A DNA stretch of 35,637 nucleotides, taken from GCA-2719315 sp964448645. Its GTDB lineage: Bacteria; Bacteroidota; Bacteroidia; Flavobacteriales; Flavobacteriaceae. A model generated the notes under the pieces. It made no database searches, was not told where the DNA came from, and saw only the letters and a program-made list of their open reading frames with translations. Both the position numbers and the translations under genes were made by a program. The stretch covers positions 1 through 35,637 of the forward strand of contig CAYUZY010000003.1 of NCBI GenBank assembly GCA_964448645.1. The letters run 5' to 3'. Positions 1-9,160 of this stretch are shown piece by piece. The stretch's first letter is position 1. Every line of letters starts with the position of its first letter.

Positions 1-6
1 ATATAA

Positions 7-1293
7 ATGAGTAAGATAACTAATGTTTTTTCTAGACAAATTTTTGATTCTAGAGGAAATCCAACAGTTGAGGTAGATGTTAAGACAGAGAAAGGTTTTA
101 TTGGCAGAGCTGCAGTTCCTTCTGGCGCTTCTACTGGAGAGCATGAAGCAGTAGAGTTAAGAGATGGAGGGAATTCATATATGGGAAAAGGTGTTTCAGA
201 AGCTGTAAAAAATGTTAATAATATAATTTCAAAAAAATTAATTGGCCAAGAAGCATCTGATCAAAAAAAAATCGATAAAATTATGATTGATTTAGATGGA
301 ACTCCTAATAAATCAAATTTAGGAGCTAATTCAATACTAGGTGTTTCTCTTGCAGTTGCCAAAGCTTCAGCTAATGAACTTGGGATACCATTATATAAAT
401 ATATTGGCGGAGAGGCAGCAAAGACTTTACCAGTCCCAATGATGAATATAATTAATGGAGGTTCTCATTCAAATGCACCGATTGCATTTCAAGAGTTTAT
501 GATAATTCCAATAGGTGCAAAATCTTTTTCTCATTCAATGCAAATTGGAACAGAAATTTTTCATAATCTAAAAAAAATTCTTTCTAAAAAAAAATTAAAT
601 ACATCTGTTGGTGATGAAGGAGGTTTTGCTCCAGAACTTAAAGGAACAGAAGATGCTTTAAACATAATAGTTGAGTCAATAAATAAATCAGGATATAGGC
701 CAGAAGAAGATGTAGTAATTGCTTTAGACTGTGCAAGTTCTGAATTTTATAAAGATGGTATATATGATTATTCTATTTTTGAGGGTTCTAAGGGTAGCAA
801 AAGAACATCGATAGAACAAGTAGAATATTTAGCATCATTATGTAAAAAGTTTCCAATAATTTCAATAGAGGATGGAATGGATGAAAATGATTGGGACGGC
901 TGGAAATCTTTAACCGATAAAATTGGAAATAAAGTTCAACTTGTTGGAGATGATCTTTTTGTTACAAATGTAAAGAGGTTAAAAAAAGGTATAGATAATA
1001 AAATTGCTAATTCTATTTTAATAAAGGTAAATCAAATAGGAACTTTATCTGAAACAATAGATGCAATTGAAATGGCAAATAAAGCCGGCTATTCTTCAGT
1101 AATGTCCCATAGATCTGGAGAAACGGAAGATAATACAATAGCAGATTTAGCAGTTGCTCTTAATACTGGACAGATAAAGACTGGTTCTGCATCAAGGAGT
1201 GACAGAATGGCTAAGTATAATCAACTTCTTAGAATTGAAGAAGATTTAGATAATAAAGCTTTGTTTCTAGGCAGAAAAGTTTTTAGGTTTTAG
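7..1293 (+). CDS. eno: Enolase (phosphopyruvate hydratase)
   Basis: Converts 2-phosphoglycerate to phosphoenolpyruvate in cytosolic glycolysis and gluconeogenesis. The 428-residue length is normal for bacterial enolase. Visible family motifs are SGASTGEHEAVELRD near residue 40, VGDEGGFAPEL with the catalytic Glu at about 204, the VGDDLFVTN metal-ligand segment, ILIKVNQIGT with the catalytic Lys at about 340, SHRSGETEDN with the substrate-binding His-Arg-Ser at about 368-370, and the Lys of GQIKTGSASRSDR at about 391. All key residues appear intact. Only six bases lie upstream in the window, so its promoter is not visible. It is followed 99 bases later by citrate synthase; eno-gltA adjacency is familiar in Flavobacteriia. 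The stop codon is TAG. Confidence 0.98.
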   Translation: MSKITNVFSRQIFDSRGNPTVEVDVKTEKGFIGRAAVPSGASTGEHEAVELRDGGNSYMGKGVSEAVKNVNNIISKKLIGQEASDQKKIDKIMIDLDGTPNKSNLGANSILGVSLAVAKASANELGIPLYKYIGGEAAKTLPVPMMNIINGGSHSNAPIAFQEFMIIPIGAKSFSHSMQIGTEIFHNLKKILSKKKLNTSVGDEGGFAPELKGTEDALNIIVESINKSGYRPEEDVVIALDCASSEFYKDGIYDYSIFEGSKGSKRTSIEQVEYLASLCKKFPIISIEDGMDENDWDGWKSLTDKIGNKVQLVGDDLFVTNVKRLKKGIDNKIANSILIKVNQIGTLSETIDAIEMANKAGYSSVMSHRSGETEDNTIADLAVALNTGQIKTGSASRSDRMAKYNQLLRIEEDLDNKALFLGRKVFRF

Positions 1294-1392
1294 TTTATAA
1301 TTTTATTTTCTTAAATTATTTTAGAAAAGTATAAATTAATTCTATTTTCTTTTCTTCTCTTAATTTGATACATTTACATAAATCAACTTTTT

Positions 1393-2661
1393 ATGAGTAA
1401 TTTTGTTAAAATTAGTTATAATGACTCTACTTATGAGTTTCCATTAGTTGAAGGAACTGAAAATGAAAAGGGAATAGATATTCAGACCTTAAGGGCTAAA
1501 ACGGGATTAATAACTTATGATCCTGGATATAAAAATACAGGTTCATGTAAGAGTGGTTTAACCTTTTTAAATGGAGAAGAAGGAATATTAAGATATAGAG
1601 GTTATTCTATTGAAGAATTATGTTCTAAATCTAGTTTTATTCAGGTAGCTTACTTACTTATTTATGGAGAATTACCTAATAAAGACGAATTATCATTTTT
1701 TGTAAATGAAATTAAAAAAGAATCTATTGTTGATGAAGATTTAAAGTCTATTTTAAAAAGTTTTCCAAAATCAGCTCACCCAATGGGAGTTCTAGCTTCA
1801 TTAACTTCTGGTCTTATAGCTTTTAATCCTTCTTCAGTTGATGTTGATTCAGATCATGAAATGAGAGAAGCAATAATAATGTTATTAGCAAAATTTCCAA
1901 TTCTTTCTTCTTGGGCACATAGAAAAATTAAGGGTTTACCTTTAAATTATGCTAACACATCACTTTCTTATGTTGAAAATATTGCACACATGATGTTTAA
2001 AAGACCTAATGAAGAATATGAAGTAAATCCCATTGTAATAAGCGCTCTTAATAAATTATTAATTCTACATGCAGATCATGAGCAAAATTGCTCAACTTCA
2101 ACAGTTAGAATAGTTGGTTCATCCCAGGCGGGTTTATTTGCATCAGTTTCTGCTGGAATTTCCGCTTTATGGGGACCACTTCATGGAGGGGCTAATCAAG
2201 CAGTTTTAGAAATGTTAGAAGCAATTCAAAAAGATGGTGGGGATACTAAAAAATTTATGGCTAAAGCAAAAGACAAAAAAGATCCTTTTAGGTTAATGGG
2301 TTTTGGTCATAGGGTATACAAAAATTTTGATCCAAGAGCTAAAATAATTAAGAAATCTGCTGACCAGGTTTTAAAAGAATTAGGGATTAATGACCCTGTC
2401 CTAGATATTGCAAAAGGTTTAGAAGAAGAAGCATTAAAAGACTCGTATTTTATTGACAGAAAATTATATCCAAACGTTGATTTTTATTCAGGTATAATAT
2501 ATCGTGCACTTGGTATTCCAACAGAAATGTTCACAGTAATGTTTGCCCTTGGTCGAATACCAGGATGGATAGCTCAATGGTTAGAAATGAGAAAAAATAT
2601 GGAGCCAATTGGAAGACCAAGACAAATTTATACAGGTCTAAACAAAAGATCTATTTCTTAG
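1393..2661 (+). CDS. gltA: Citrate synthase (type II)
   Basis: Condenses acetyl-CoA and oxaloacetate to citrate, the entry step of the TCA cycle, in the cytosol. The protein has 422 residues, close to the 427 of the E. coli type II enzyme, and has the N-terminal extension with a beta-rich start (residues 1-50) of that group. Catalytic residues are visible: His264 in GPLHGGAN, His306 in GFGHRVYKNFDPRAK and Asp363 in VDFYSGIIYRALGIP. The C-terminal motif GRPRQIYTG is present. It lies downstream of eno with a 99-base spacer that is T-rich and lacks a clear promoter match, so joint transcription with eno is possible. No defects are visible. Confidence 0.98.
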   Translation: MSNFVKISYNDSTYEFPLVEGTENEKGIDIQTLRAKTGLITYDPGYKNTGSCKSGLTFLNGEEGILRYRGYSIEELCSKSSFIQVAYLLIYGELPNKDELSFFVNEIKKESIVDEDLKSILKSFPKSAHPMGVLASLTSGLIAFNPSSVDVDSDHEMREAIIMLLAKFPILSSWAHRKIKGLPLNYANTSLSYVENIAHMMFKRPNEEYEVNPIVISALNKLLILHADHEQNCSTSTVRIVGSSQAGLFASVSAGISALWGPLHGGANQAVLEMLEAIQKDGGDTKKFMAKAKDKKDPFRLMGFGHRVYKNFDPRAKIIKKSADQVLKELGINDPVLDIAKGLEEEALKDSYFIDRKLYPNVDFYSGIIYRALGIPTEMFTVMFALGRIPGWIAQWLEMRKNMEPIGRPRQIYTGLNKRSIS

Positions 2662-2721
2662 TTTTAAAATATAATTTAACACTAATCAATTTTTAATATA
2701 ATTATAGTAAATAGCTAAAAA

Positions 2722-4500
2722 ATGAATATATATAAGGATCTTGACAAAACAGTTAAATCTTTTTTAAAATCAGAATTTTCTTTAAGTGTACATAAATTAG
2801 AATTTCAGTCTACAAAAAAAGAATTTAAAGGAGATATAACTTTAGTGATTTTTTCTTTGGTTAAAGTTTTAAAAATTTCATTAGACGATATTGGCGAAAA
2901 GATTGGAAGTCATTTAGAATATTTTAGTGACTATGTTGTTAAATTCAACTTGGTTAAAGGGTTTTTAAATTTAACTATTTCGGATCAATATTTTATTAAT
3001 GAATTGTATAGGATTGATCAAATTGAAAATTATGGTTTTAATACAAAAAAATCAGATTCTGAATTAATTATTGTAGAGTTTTCATCTCCAAACACTAATA
3101 AGCCTTTACATTTAGGACATATAAGAAATAATCTTTTAGGACATTCAGTCTCAAAAATTTTAGAAGCTAATGGTAAAAGAGTTATAAGAACACAAGTAAT
3201 AAATGATAGAGGAATTCACATATGTAAGTCAATGATTGCTTGGAAACTTTTTTCAAAAAATGAAACTCCAGAGTCATCAGGTATAAAAGGAGATCAGTTT
3301 GTTGGTAAATATTATGTTAAATACAATGAGGTTTTTAAAAAGCAGGTTAGAGATTTAATTAATAATGGAAAGAGTAAAGATGAGGCTATTAAATCTGCTC
3401 CTATTTTTATTTCAGCTCAAGAACTTCTTCGATTATGGGAATCCGGAGACAAATCTACTATTGAATTGTGGAAGAAAATGAATAATTGGGTATATAATGG
3501 ATTTGATATAACATATAATGATTTAGGTGTTTTTTTTGATTCTTTGTATTATGAAAGTGACACATATTTATTAGGAAAAGAAATTATTAAAGAAGGACTT
3601 TCTAAAAAAGTTTTTTATAAGAAAGAAGATGGATCAGTTTGGATTAACTTAACTGATGAAGGATTAGATGAGAAGTTATTGCTTAGATCTGATGGCACAT
3701 CAGTTTATATTACTCAAGATTTAGGAACTGCGTATAAAAGAAAAGAGGATAATCCGGAATTAAATGGTATGGTTTATACTGTAGGCAATGAACAAGATTA
3801 TCATTTTAAAGTTTTATTTCTTATTTTAAAAAAACTTGGTTACAAATGGTCTGAATCTCTTTTCCATCTTAGTTATGGAATGGTAGATCTTCCTGATGGT
3901 AAAATGAAAAGTAGGGAGGGAAATGTTGTTGATGCGGATCAATTAATTAATGAAATGCAATCTACAGCAAAAAAAGTATCTGAATCAACTGGAAAAATTG
4001 AAGGTATGAAAAAAAATGAACAATCTTCTTTGTTTAGAATTATAGGAATGGGTGCTTTAAAATATCATATTTTAAAAGTTGACCCTAAAAAGAGAATATT
4101 GTTTGATCCTGAGGGTTCAGTTGATTTTAATGGAAACACGGGACCATTTATTCAATATACATACGCAAGAATAAGATCCTTGTTAAGAAAAGTTAAAAAT
4201 CATGACAAAAAAATTAATGTATTAGATAAAATTGATTACAGAGAAAAAAATATTGTTAAGCATTTACTACTATATCCTGAAGTAATTTTTCAAGCTGGAG
4301 AATCTTATAGTCCAGCTTTAATTTCAAATTATATTTATGATTTAGTTAAATATTTTAATACGTTTTATCAAAATTTATCTATTGTTGGAACAAAAGATAC
4401 TTCATTAAAAAAGTTTCGCCTTAAATTATCTAAAAAAGTTTCTGAAGTTATTTTTTCTGGATGCTCTTTGTTGGGTATAGATGTTCCAGATAGGATGTAA
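2722..4500 (+). CDS. argS: Arginyl-tRNA synthetase
   Basis: Charges tRNA-Arg with arginine in the cytosol; a class I aminoacyl-tRNA synthetase. The 592-residue protein has the usual order. An N-terminal Add-1-type domain covers about residues 1-110. The catalytic Rossmann domain begins at VEFSSPNTNKPLHLGH, with the HIGH-type signature HLGH at 130-133. The KMSKS-equivalent is KMKSREGNVV at about 394-403. The C-terminal DALR anticodon-binding domain follows NTGPFIQYTYARIRSLLRK. A 60-base AT-rich spacer separates it from gltA with no recognisable promoter. It ends directly in front of a strong hairpin terminator. Confidence 0.97.
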   Translation: MNIYKDLDKTVKSFLKSEFSLSVHKLEFQSTKKEFKGDITLVIFSLVKVLKISLDDIGEKIGSHLEYFSDYVVKFNLVKGFLNLTISDQYFINELYRIDQIENYGFNTKKSDSELIIVEFSSPNTNKPLHLGHIRNNLLGHSVSKILEANGKRVIRTQVINDRGIHICKSMIAWKLFSKNETPESSGIKGDQFVGKYYVKYNEVFKKQVRDLINNGKSKDEAIKSAPIFISAQELLRLWESGDKSTIELWKKMNNWVYNGFDITYNDLGVFFDSLYYESDTYLLGKEIIKEGLSKKVFYKKEDGSVWINLTDEGLDEKLLLRSDGTSVYITQDLGTAYKRKEDNPELNGMVYTVGNEQDYHFKVLFLILKKLGYKWSESLFHLSYGMVDLPDGKMKSREGNVVDADQLINEMQSTAKKVSESTGKIEGMKKNEQSSLFRIIGMGALKYHILKVDPKKRILFDPEGSVDFNGNTGPFIQYTYARIRSLLRKVKNHDKKINVLDKIDYREKNIVKHLLLYPEVIFQAGESYSPALISNYIYDLVKYFNTFYQNLSIVGTKDTSLKKFRLKLSKKVSEVIFSGCSLLGIDVPDRM

Positions 4501-4540
4501 AAAAAATCACTCTTAATTAAAAGAGTGATTTTTATTTTGA
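4500..4540. terminator. Bidirectional intrinsic terminator between argS and the convergent membrane-protein gene
   Basis: A perfect 13-bp inverted repeat (4502-4514 paired with 4521-4533) has a six-base loop AATTAA. The core AATCACTCTT/AAGAGTGATT is flanked by an A-tract on the left and a T-tract on the right, so it can terminate both the rightward argS transcript and the leftward transcript from 5370. It starts immediately after the argS stop codon. Confidence 0.85.
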
Positions 4541-4590
4541 GATTATAGAGTTAATCCCTTTTGAATCATAACCATTTCTAGTTGTTCAAA

Positions 4591-5370
4591 TTAACTTGTT
4601 TTAATTGGAATAGATGGGTTTTTTATCCAATTAACTAAAGTGCTCAATAGGCCATAAAGAAAATGGTAAAGAGCTAGAGAAACATATAATTTTGCTAAAA
4701 TAATTGTTACTTGAACAAATTCCCAGCCAACGGCTACAATTCCACCAATATTATAACCAGTAGCATCAGAACCAGTAACATCCCAATCATTAAAGTCATT
4801 TAAAACTCCCCCTACAAAATCTAAGCGAATCATTGATAAAAATTCAGCAGTTGCACTAATGGGTAGACTAACAGCATAGGCTATTCCAGCAAAAAACTCA
4901 GGAGCAATGGCAATATTTGGGTCTGAGCCCATTAAAAGCCAGCCCAATGTAGCGCAAATTGCTCCAAATAAAGCAACTAAAGCTCCAGCATGTCCTGACA
5001 GTTTGATGTTAGCTACAATAAGATCTTTAAAAATGAAATCTACAATTCCACTTTTGGACTCAGCTAAACTATCTCCAGCTGATCTTACAGTTTGAGCGAT
5101 TGGAAATGCTGCATATATTAAAATAAGCATACAAATAACGGCTGTCGCTTTACCAAGGCCTTCGGCTGCGTTAATAGCATCTATTCCTCCAGTAATTGCA
5201 GCAATTAGAATTCCAATGAGAACAATTAAAGCTCCAACCTTGTAAAAAGTTCCTGCCCAGCCTCCAAATGAACCTTCTGAACCTTCCATCATATTGTTAA
5301 AAGTGTTTTTTGGAAGTTTTTGATTTACCATTTGAGGTAAATCTAAAATTTGATTTAAAATTTTTTCCAT
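4591..5370 (-). CDS. Unrecognised polytopic membrane protein
   Basis: No family is recognised. From the Met at 5370 the protein has 259 residues; an upstream Met at 5403 is possible but lies inside a likely promoter. A short amphipathic N-terminus (MEKILNQILDLPQMVNQK) precedes about five or six hydrophobic segments near residues 43-62, 74-93, 125-148, 157-180, 208-225 and 226-247. Small residues (Gly, Ala) dominate the helices. A soluble loop around 185-207 is Asp/Asn rich (NDFNDWDVTGSD). The tail NPSIPIKTS is polar. Base composition is richer in G+C than its neighbours: row 5161-5220 has 24 G/C of 60, against 7 of 60 in row 5941-6000 of the adjacent blh. It is divergent from blh and convergent with argS. 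It lacks the retinal-binding Lys helix of rhodopsins, so it is not the rhodopsin one might expect beside blh. Confidence 0.8.
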   Translation of the reverse strand: MEKILNQILDLPQMVNQKLPKNTFNNMMEGSEGSFGGWAGTFYKVGALIVLIGILIAAITGGIDAINAAEGLGKATAVICMLILIYAAFPIAQTVRSAGDSLAESKSGIVDFIFKDLIVANIKLSGHAGALVALFGAICATLGWLLMGSDPNIAIAPEFFAGIAYAVSLPISATAEFLSMIRLDFVGGVLNDFNDWDVTGSDATGYNIGGIVAVGWEFVQVTIILAKLYVSLALYHFLYGLLSTLVNWIKNPSIPIKTS

Positions 5371-5391
5371 AATTATAATTATTGTTTTGTT

Positions 5392-5422
5392 TAAATGTAA
5401 CAAAAAAAGAGTGTTGACAAAA
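5392..5422 (-). promoter_or_regulatory. Candidate Bacteroidota promoter for the minus-strand membrane protein
   Basis: On the minus strand, TTTTG (5422-5418) is followed after 18 bases by TACATTTA (5399-5392), one mismatch from the Bacteroidota -7 consensus TAnnTTTG, with the -33 TTG at suitable spacing. Transcription would begin a little downstream. That favours the start codon at 5370 over the one at 5403, which would sit upstream of the start site. Confidence 0.45.
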
Positions 5423-5500
5423 TAATATTCTAATTATTTTAACATAAAATTTGTAATTATCTCATTATCAGGATTAAAATATTATCGATTTAATACAATT

Positions 5501-6346
5501 TTGTCGATTTTGGCATTAATTATCTCAATTCTATCTAGTGAATATATTCAAAATATTATTGGAATAATTGCAATTTTAAGTATTGGAATTGTTCATGGGG
5601 CAAATGATTTAAAAATTATATCGACTTTTACTAATAATGGTAACAGAGTAAATAAATTAAAATATTTTTCTTTTTATTTATTAACTGTTCTTATAGGATG
5701 TTTATTATTCTTTTTTTTACCTTCTTTAGCACTTTTGGTTTTTGTTTTGGTTAGTTGTTTTCATTTTGGTGAACAGCATTGGGAATCTAAAATAAAACCA
5801 AACAAATACAATTCTTTTTTTTATTTTTTTTATGGGGGAGTTATTTTTTTATTACTTTTTATTATTAAACATGAAGATGTTTCTAAAGTTATATCTCAAA
5901 TTACAGGAATAAATTTTGAAAGTATTTTTTTTCAGATTTTGTTTTTAATCTTTTTCTTATGTTTTTTTATAATAATATTTTTTAAAAAGGAGTTTATTTT
6001 ATTATTTATTGAAATTTTACTTTTATTATTTTTTATTTTAGTTTTTTCTAATTCAACATTAATATATTCATTCTCTTTTTATTTTATTATATGGCATAGT
6101 TTGCCATCATTAAAATCTCAAATAAATAATTTGTACGGTGATGTTTCATATTTTTCAATTTACAAATATGTAAAATCTTCAATTTTATATTAGTTAATTG
6201 CAATAGTTGGATTATTTTCTAGTTATTATTTTTTTAATATTCAGTCAAATTATTTTCTTCCTTTATTTTTTTCTTTTTTAGCTGCTATAACTTTTCCTCA
6301 TGTTATAGTGATTTCTTTAATGTTTCAAACAAATAAAAATAATTGA
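5501..6346 (+). pseudogene. blh: Brp/Blh family beta-carotene 15,15'-dioxygenase, interrupted by an in-frame TAG
   Basis: Family members are integral membrane enzymes that cleave beta-carotene into two retinal molecules, usually to supply a rhodopsin. Histidine-bearing family motifs are visible in membrane helices: GIVHGANDL (about residues 27-35), CFHFGEQHWES (about 83-93) and IIWHSLPSLKSQ. The first reading frame ends at a TAG at 6191-6193 (230 residues). The same frame then continues for 50 codons to a TGA at 6344-6346 and includes AAITFPHVIVISLMF, which matches the conserved C-terminal helix of the family. Together this makes about 281 residues, the usual size. The start is TTG, with no ATG in the open frame back to a stop at 5423. 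TAG ends several neighbouring genes, so it is not a sense codon here. The change is either a real nonsense mutation or a base error. No rhodopsin gene is present in the window. Confidence 0.8.
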
Positions 6347-6406
6347 TGTCAATCATTTTTCAATTCTTATTTTTGTTTAATAAATTATCTTAATATATTA
6401 TTTAAC

Positions 6407-7735
6407 ATGTTTGATAGTTTAAGCAGTAAATTAGAAAAAGCATTTCAGGTCCTTAAAGGACATGGTAAAATTACTGAGATAAATGTTGCAGAAACACTAA
6501 AAGAAGTTAGAAGAGCTCTTTTAGATGCTGATGTTAACTATAAAATAGCTAAAGATTTTACATTAAAAGTTAAGGATAAGGCCATTGGGATGAAGGTTTT
6601 AACAAGTTTAAAACCTAGTCAATTGTTAATTAAAATCGTTAAAGATGAATTAACCGATTTAATGGGCTCAGAAACTTCTGAAATTAATATTAAAAATAAA
6701 CCTTCAATTATTTTAATGTCTGGTCTTCAGGGATCTGGAAAAACAACTTTTAGTGGAAAATTAGCCCTTTACTTAAAAAAGAAATTTTCTAAAAAACCAT
6801 TGTTGGTTGCATGTGATGTATATAGACCAGCTGCTATTGATCAATTAGAGGTTGTTGCCAAACAAGTAGATGTTCCAATATTTTCTAATGTTGAAGAAAA
6901 AAACCCTGTAAAAATAGCATTAAATAGTTTGAGTTTTGCAAAAAAACAAGGATGTGATACTATAATTATTGATACTGCTGGTAGATTAGCAGTTGATGAT
7001 GTTCTTATGAAAGAAATTGAAAATATTCATTTAGCAGTTAAGCCTTCAGAAACTTTATTTGTAGTAGATTCAATGACAGGTCAAGATGCTGTTAATACAG
7101 CAAAAGCTTTTAATGAAATTTTAAATTTTGATGGTGTAGTACTAACTAAATTAGATGGAGATTCAAGAGGAGGTGCTGCTTTGTCTATTAAAACCATTGT
7201 AAATAAGCCTATAAAATTTATAGGTACAGGAGAAAAAATGTCTGCTCTTGATGTTTTTCATCCTGATAGAATGGCTGATAGAATATTAGGAATGGGAGAT
7301 GTTGTTTCATTGGTTGAAAGAGCTCAAGAACAATTTGACATAGAACAAGCTAAAAAAATAAATAAAAAAATTGCTAAAAATAAATTTGGTTTCGATGATT
7401 TTTTGTCTCAAATACAACAGGTGAAAAAAATGGGAGATATGAAAGATTTAGTTAAAATGATTCCAGGTATTGGCAATAAGATGAAAGATGTTGATATTGA
7501 TGAAAGTTCTTTTAAAAATATTGAGGTTATTATAAGCTCAATGACTATAAAGGAGAAACAAAACCCTAATATTTTAGACCATAGTCGTAAAATAAGAATT
7601 GCTAAAGGATCAGGAAGAGGTATGGATGAGGTAAATCAATTAATTAAACAGTTTAATCAAATGAACAAAATGATGAAAATGATGCAGGGAGGAAAGGGTC
7701 AGCATTTAATGCAAATGTTTCAAGGAATGAAATAA
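6407..7735 (+). CDS. ffh: Signal recognition particle protein Ffh (SRP54)
   Basis: GTPase of the signal recognition particle. It binds SRP RNA and signal sequences of nascent inner-membrane proteins and docks with FtsY. The 442 residues show the standard order. The N domain covers about 1-90. The G domain has P-loop GLQGSGKT at 106-113, DTAGR at 189-193, TKLDGDSRGGAAL starting at 247 and GTGEK at 273-277. The M domain runs from about 300, with MIPGIGNKMK, the RNA-binding helix region RKIRIAKGSGRGMDEV and a methionine-rich tail (MNKMMKMMQGGKGQ). The next gene, folD, begins six bases after the stop, so the two are probably cotranscribed. No SRP RNA gene was recognised nearby. Confidence 0.98.
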   Translation: MFDSLSSKLEKAFQVLKGHGKITEINVAETLKEVRRALLDADVNYKIAKDFTLKVKDKAIGMKVLTSLKPSQLLIKIVKDELTDLMGSETSEINIKNKPSIILMSGLQGSGKTTFSGKLALYLKKKFSKKPLLVACDVYRPAAIDQLEVVAKQVDVPIFSNVEEKNPVKIALNSLSFAKKQGCDTIIIDTAGRLAVDDVLMKEIENIHLAVKPSETLFVVDSMTGQDAVNTAKAFNEILNFDGVVLTKLDGDSRGGAALSIKTIVNKPIKFIGTGEKMSALDVFHPDRMADRILGMGDVVSLVERAQEQFDIEQAKKINKKIAKNKFGFDDFLSQIQQVKKMGDMKDLVKMIPGIGNKMKDVDIDESSFKNIEVIISSMTIKEKQNPNILDHSRKIRIAKGSGRGMDEVNQLIKQFNQMNKMMKMMQGGKGQHLMQMFQGMK

Positions 7736-7741
7736 TAGTTT

Positions 7742-8614
7742 ATGATTTTAGATGGAAAAAAAATATCTTTTGATATTAAAAATGAGATTAAAGATTTAGT
7801 TTCTAAAAGAGTTTCTGAAAGAAAAAAAACACCTCATTTAGCAGCAATAATTGTTGGAAATGATGGTGCAAGTTTAACATATGTTGGAAGCAAAGTAAAA
7901 GCTTGTGACTATGTTGGGTTTAAATCTACTCTTATTCGTTTAGATGATTCAATAAGTGAAAAATTACTTTTAGGTCATATAGATGATTTAAACAATGATA
8001 ATGAAATTGATGGTTTTATTGTACAATTACCTTTACCAAAATCAATTAATGAACAAAAAGTTTTGTTATCTATAGATCCAAAAAAGGATGTTGATGGTTT
8101 TCATCCAACAAATTTTGGGCAAATGGCATTAGAGATGGAATCTTTTATTCCTGCAACTCCATATGGAATAATTGAACTTTTAGAAAGATATAATATTGAG
8201 ACTTCAGGCAAAAATTGTGTTGTAATTGGAAGGAGTAATATTGTTGGCAGGCCAATTAGTATTTTATTAAGTCAAAAATCTAGTAAAGGAAATGCAACAG
8301 TCACATTAACACATAGTAGAACAAAAAACTTAGAGCTTTTTACAAAAAAAGCAGATATAATTATTTCCGCATTAGGAATCCCGGAGTTTTTGAAAACTGA
8401 AATGGTAAAAGAGGGAGTTGTTATAATAGATGTCGGTATTACACGTGTTATTGATAAAACTAAAGAAAAGGGTTATTCGATTAAAGGAGATGTGGATTTT
8501 TTAAATGTTTCAAAAAAAGCCAGTGCAATTACTCCTGTCCCAGGAGGGGTTGGTCCAATGACAATTTCTATGTTATTAAAGAATACATTGTTAGCATGTC
8601 AAAGAAAGGATTAA
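7742..8614 (+). CDS. folD: Bifunctional methylenetetrahydrofolate dehydrogenase / methenyltetrahydrofolate cyclohydrolase
   Basis: Interconverts 5,10-methylene-, 5,10-methenyl- and 10-formyl-tetrahydrofolate with NADP in the cytosol, feeding purine and formyl-Met synthesis. The 290 residues are typical of the family. Active-site elements are Tyr47 and Lys51 in SLTYVGSKVKAC and the Asp-rich KDVDGFHP at about 115-122. The dinucleotide-binding loop is VVIGRSNIVGRP at about 160-171. The signature TPVPGGVGPMT is near the C-terminus. It follows ffh after six bases with no room for a promoter of its own, so translation is likely from the ffh transcript. Confidence 0.98.
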   Translation: MILDGKKISFDIKNEIKDLVSKRVSERKKTPHLAAIIVGNDGASLTYVGSKVKACDYVGFKSTLIRLDDSISEKLLLGHIDDLNNDNEIDGFIVQLPLPKSINEQKVLLSIDPKKDVDGFHPTNFGQMALEMESFIPATPYGIIELLERYNIETSGKNCVVIGRSNIVGRPISILLSQKSSKGNATVTLTHSRTKNLELFTKKADIIISALGIPEFLKTEMVKEGVVIIDVGITRVIDKTKEKGYSIKGDVDFLNVSKKASAITPVPGGVGPMTISMLLKNTLLACQRKD

Positions 8615-8674
8615 ATTTTTTCATAACTTTCAGAAAACACTTTTTCAAATAGAACTTCAAAAAAAATTAACATT

Positions 8675-9094
8675 TTATTTTTTAAATAATTGATTTAAAT
8701 TTTTAAAAGATTTAAACTCTAGGGCATTTCCAGAAGGATCATAAAAAAACATAGTTCTTTGTTCTCCTGCAAGTCCTTTAAATCTGTCATATGGTTCTAT
8801 TTCAAATTTTATTTTATTTTTCTTTAATTTTTTTTCAAAATCAATAAATTCATTCCAAGATAAAACTATTCCAAAATGAGGAACAGGAACTGATTTTCCA
8901 TCAACTTCATTATGATGTATTTTTTTTTTGTTTGGATCAAAGTGAAGCACTAATTGATGTCCAAAAAAACTATAATCTGCCCATATTTTTGAAGATCTTC
9001 CAGGTGAACATTCTAGTGTGTTTTCATAAAAGTCTTTACAAATTTCAAGATTATCAACTGGTATGGCTAGATGAAATGGATTAAGAGTTTTCAT
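8675..9094 (-). CDS. VOC superfamily (glyoxalase / extradiol dioxygenase fold) protein
   Basis: A small single-domain protein of 139 residues when started at the Met at 9094 (MKTLNPFHLAIPV); a Met six codons upstream is less likely. The two beta-alpha-beta-beta-beta halves of the vicinal oxygen chelate fold can be traced. Possible metal ligands are the His of PFHLAIPVDN, the His of LVLHFD, the His of VPHFGIVL and the Glu of GNALEFKSF. The FYDPSGNALEFK motif is typical of the superfamily. The substrate cannot be named: members include lyases, dioxygenases and resistance proteins. It is convergent with folD and divergent from queE. Confidence 0.85.
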   Translation of the reverse strand: MKTLNPFHLAIPVDNLEICKDFYENTLECSPGRSSKIWADYSFFGHQLVLHFDPNKKKIHHNEVDGKSVPVPHFGIVLSWNEFIDFEKKLKKNKIKFEIEPYDRFKGLAGEQRTMFFYDPSGNALEFKSFKNLNQLFKK

Positions 9095-9160
9095 TTTATA
9101 TATATTCTGCAATATATGTAAATATATTTTTTAAAAATATTATCTGATTTCATAATAAAT

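Noticed and set aside
4591..5370. Proteorhodopsin or other rhodopsin next to blh
   Set aside because: There is no seven-helix pattern, no retinal-binding Lys in a last helix and no proton-pump motif; the hydrophobic pattern suggests five or six segments of a different family.
6191..6193. Reassignment of TAG as a sense codon
   Set aside because: TAG is the natural stop of eno, gltA, the permease and the giant gene in this window, so a TAG-recoded genetic code is not credible.
8615..8674. Terminator between folD and the VOC gene
   Set aside because: Only A/T tracts that could pair weakly are present; no GC-containing stem is found, so no terminator is called.
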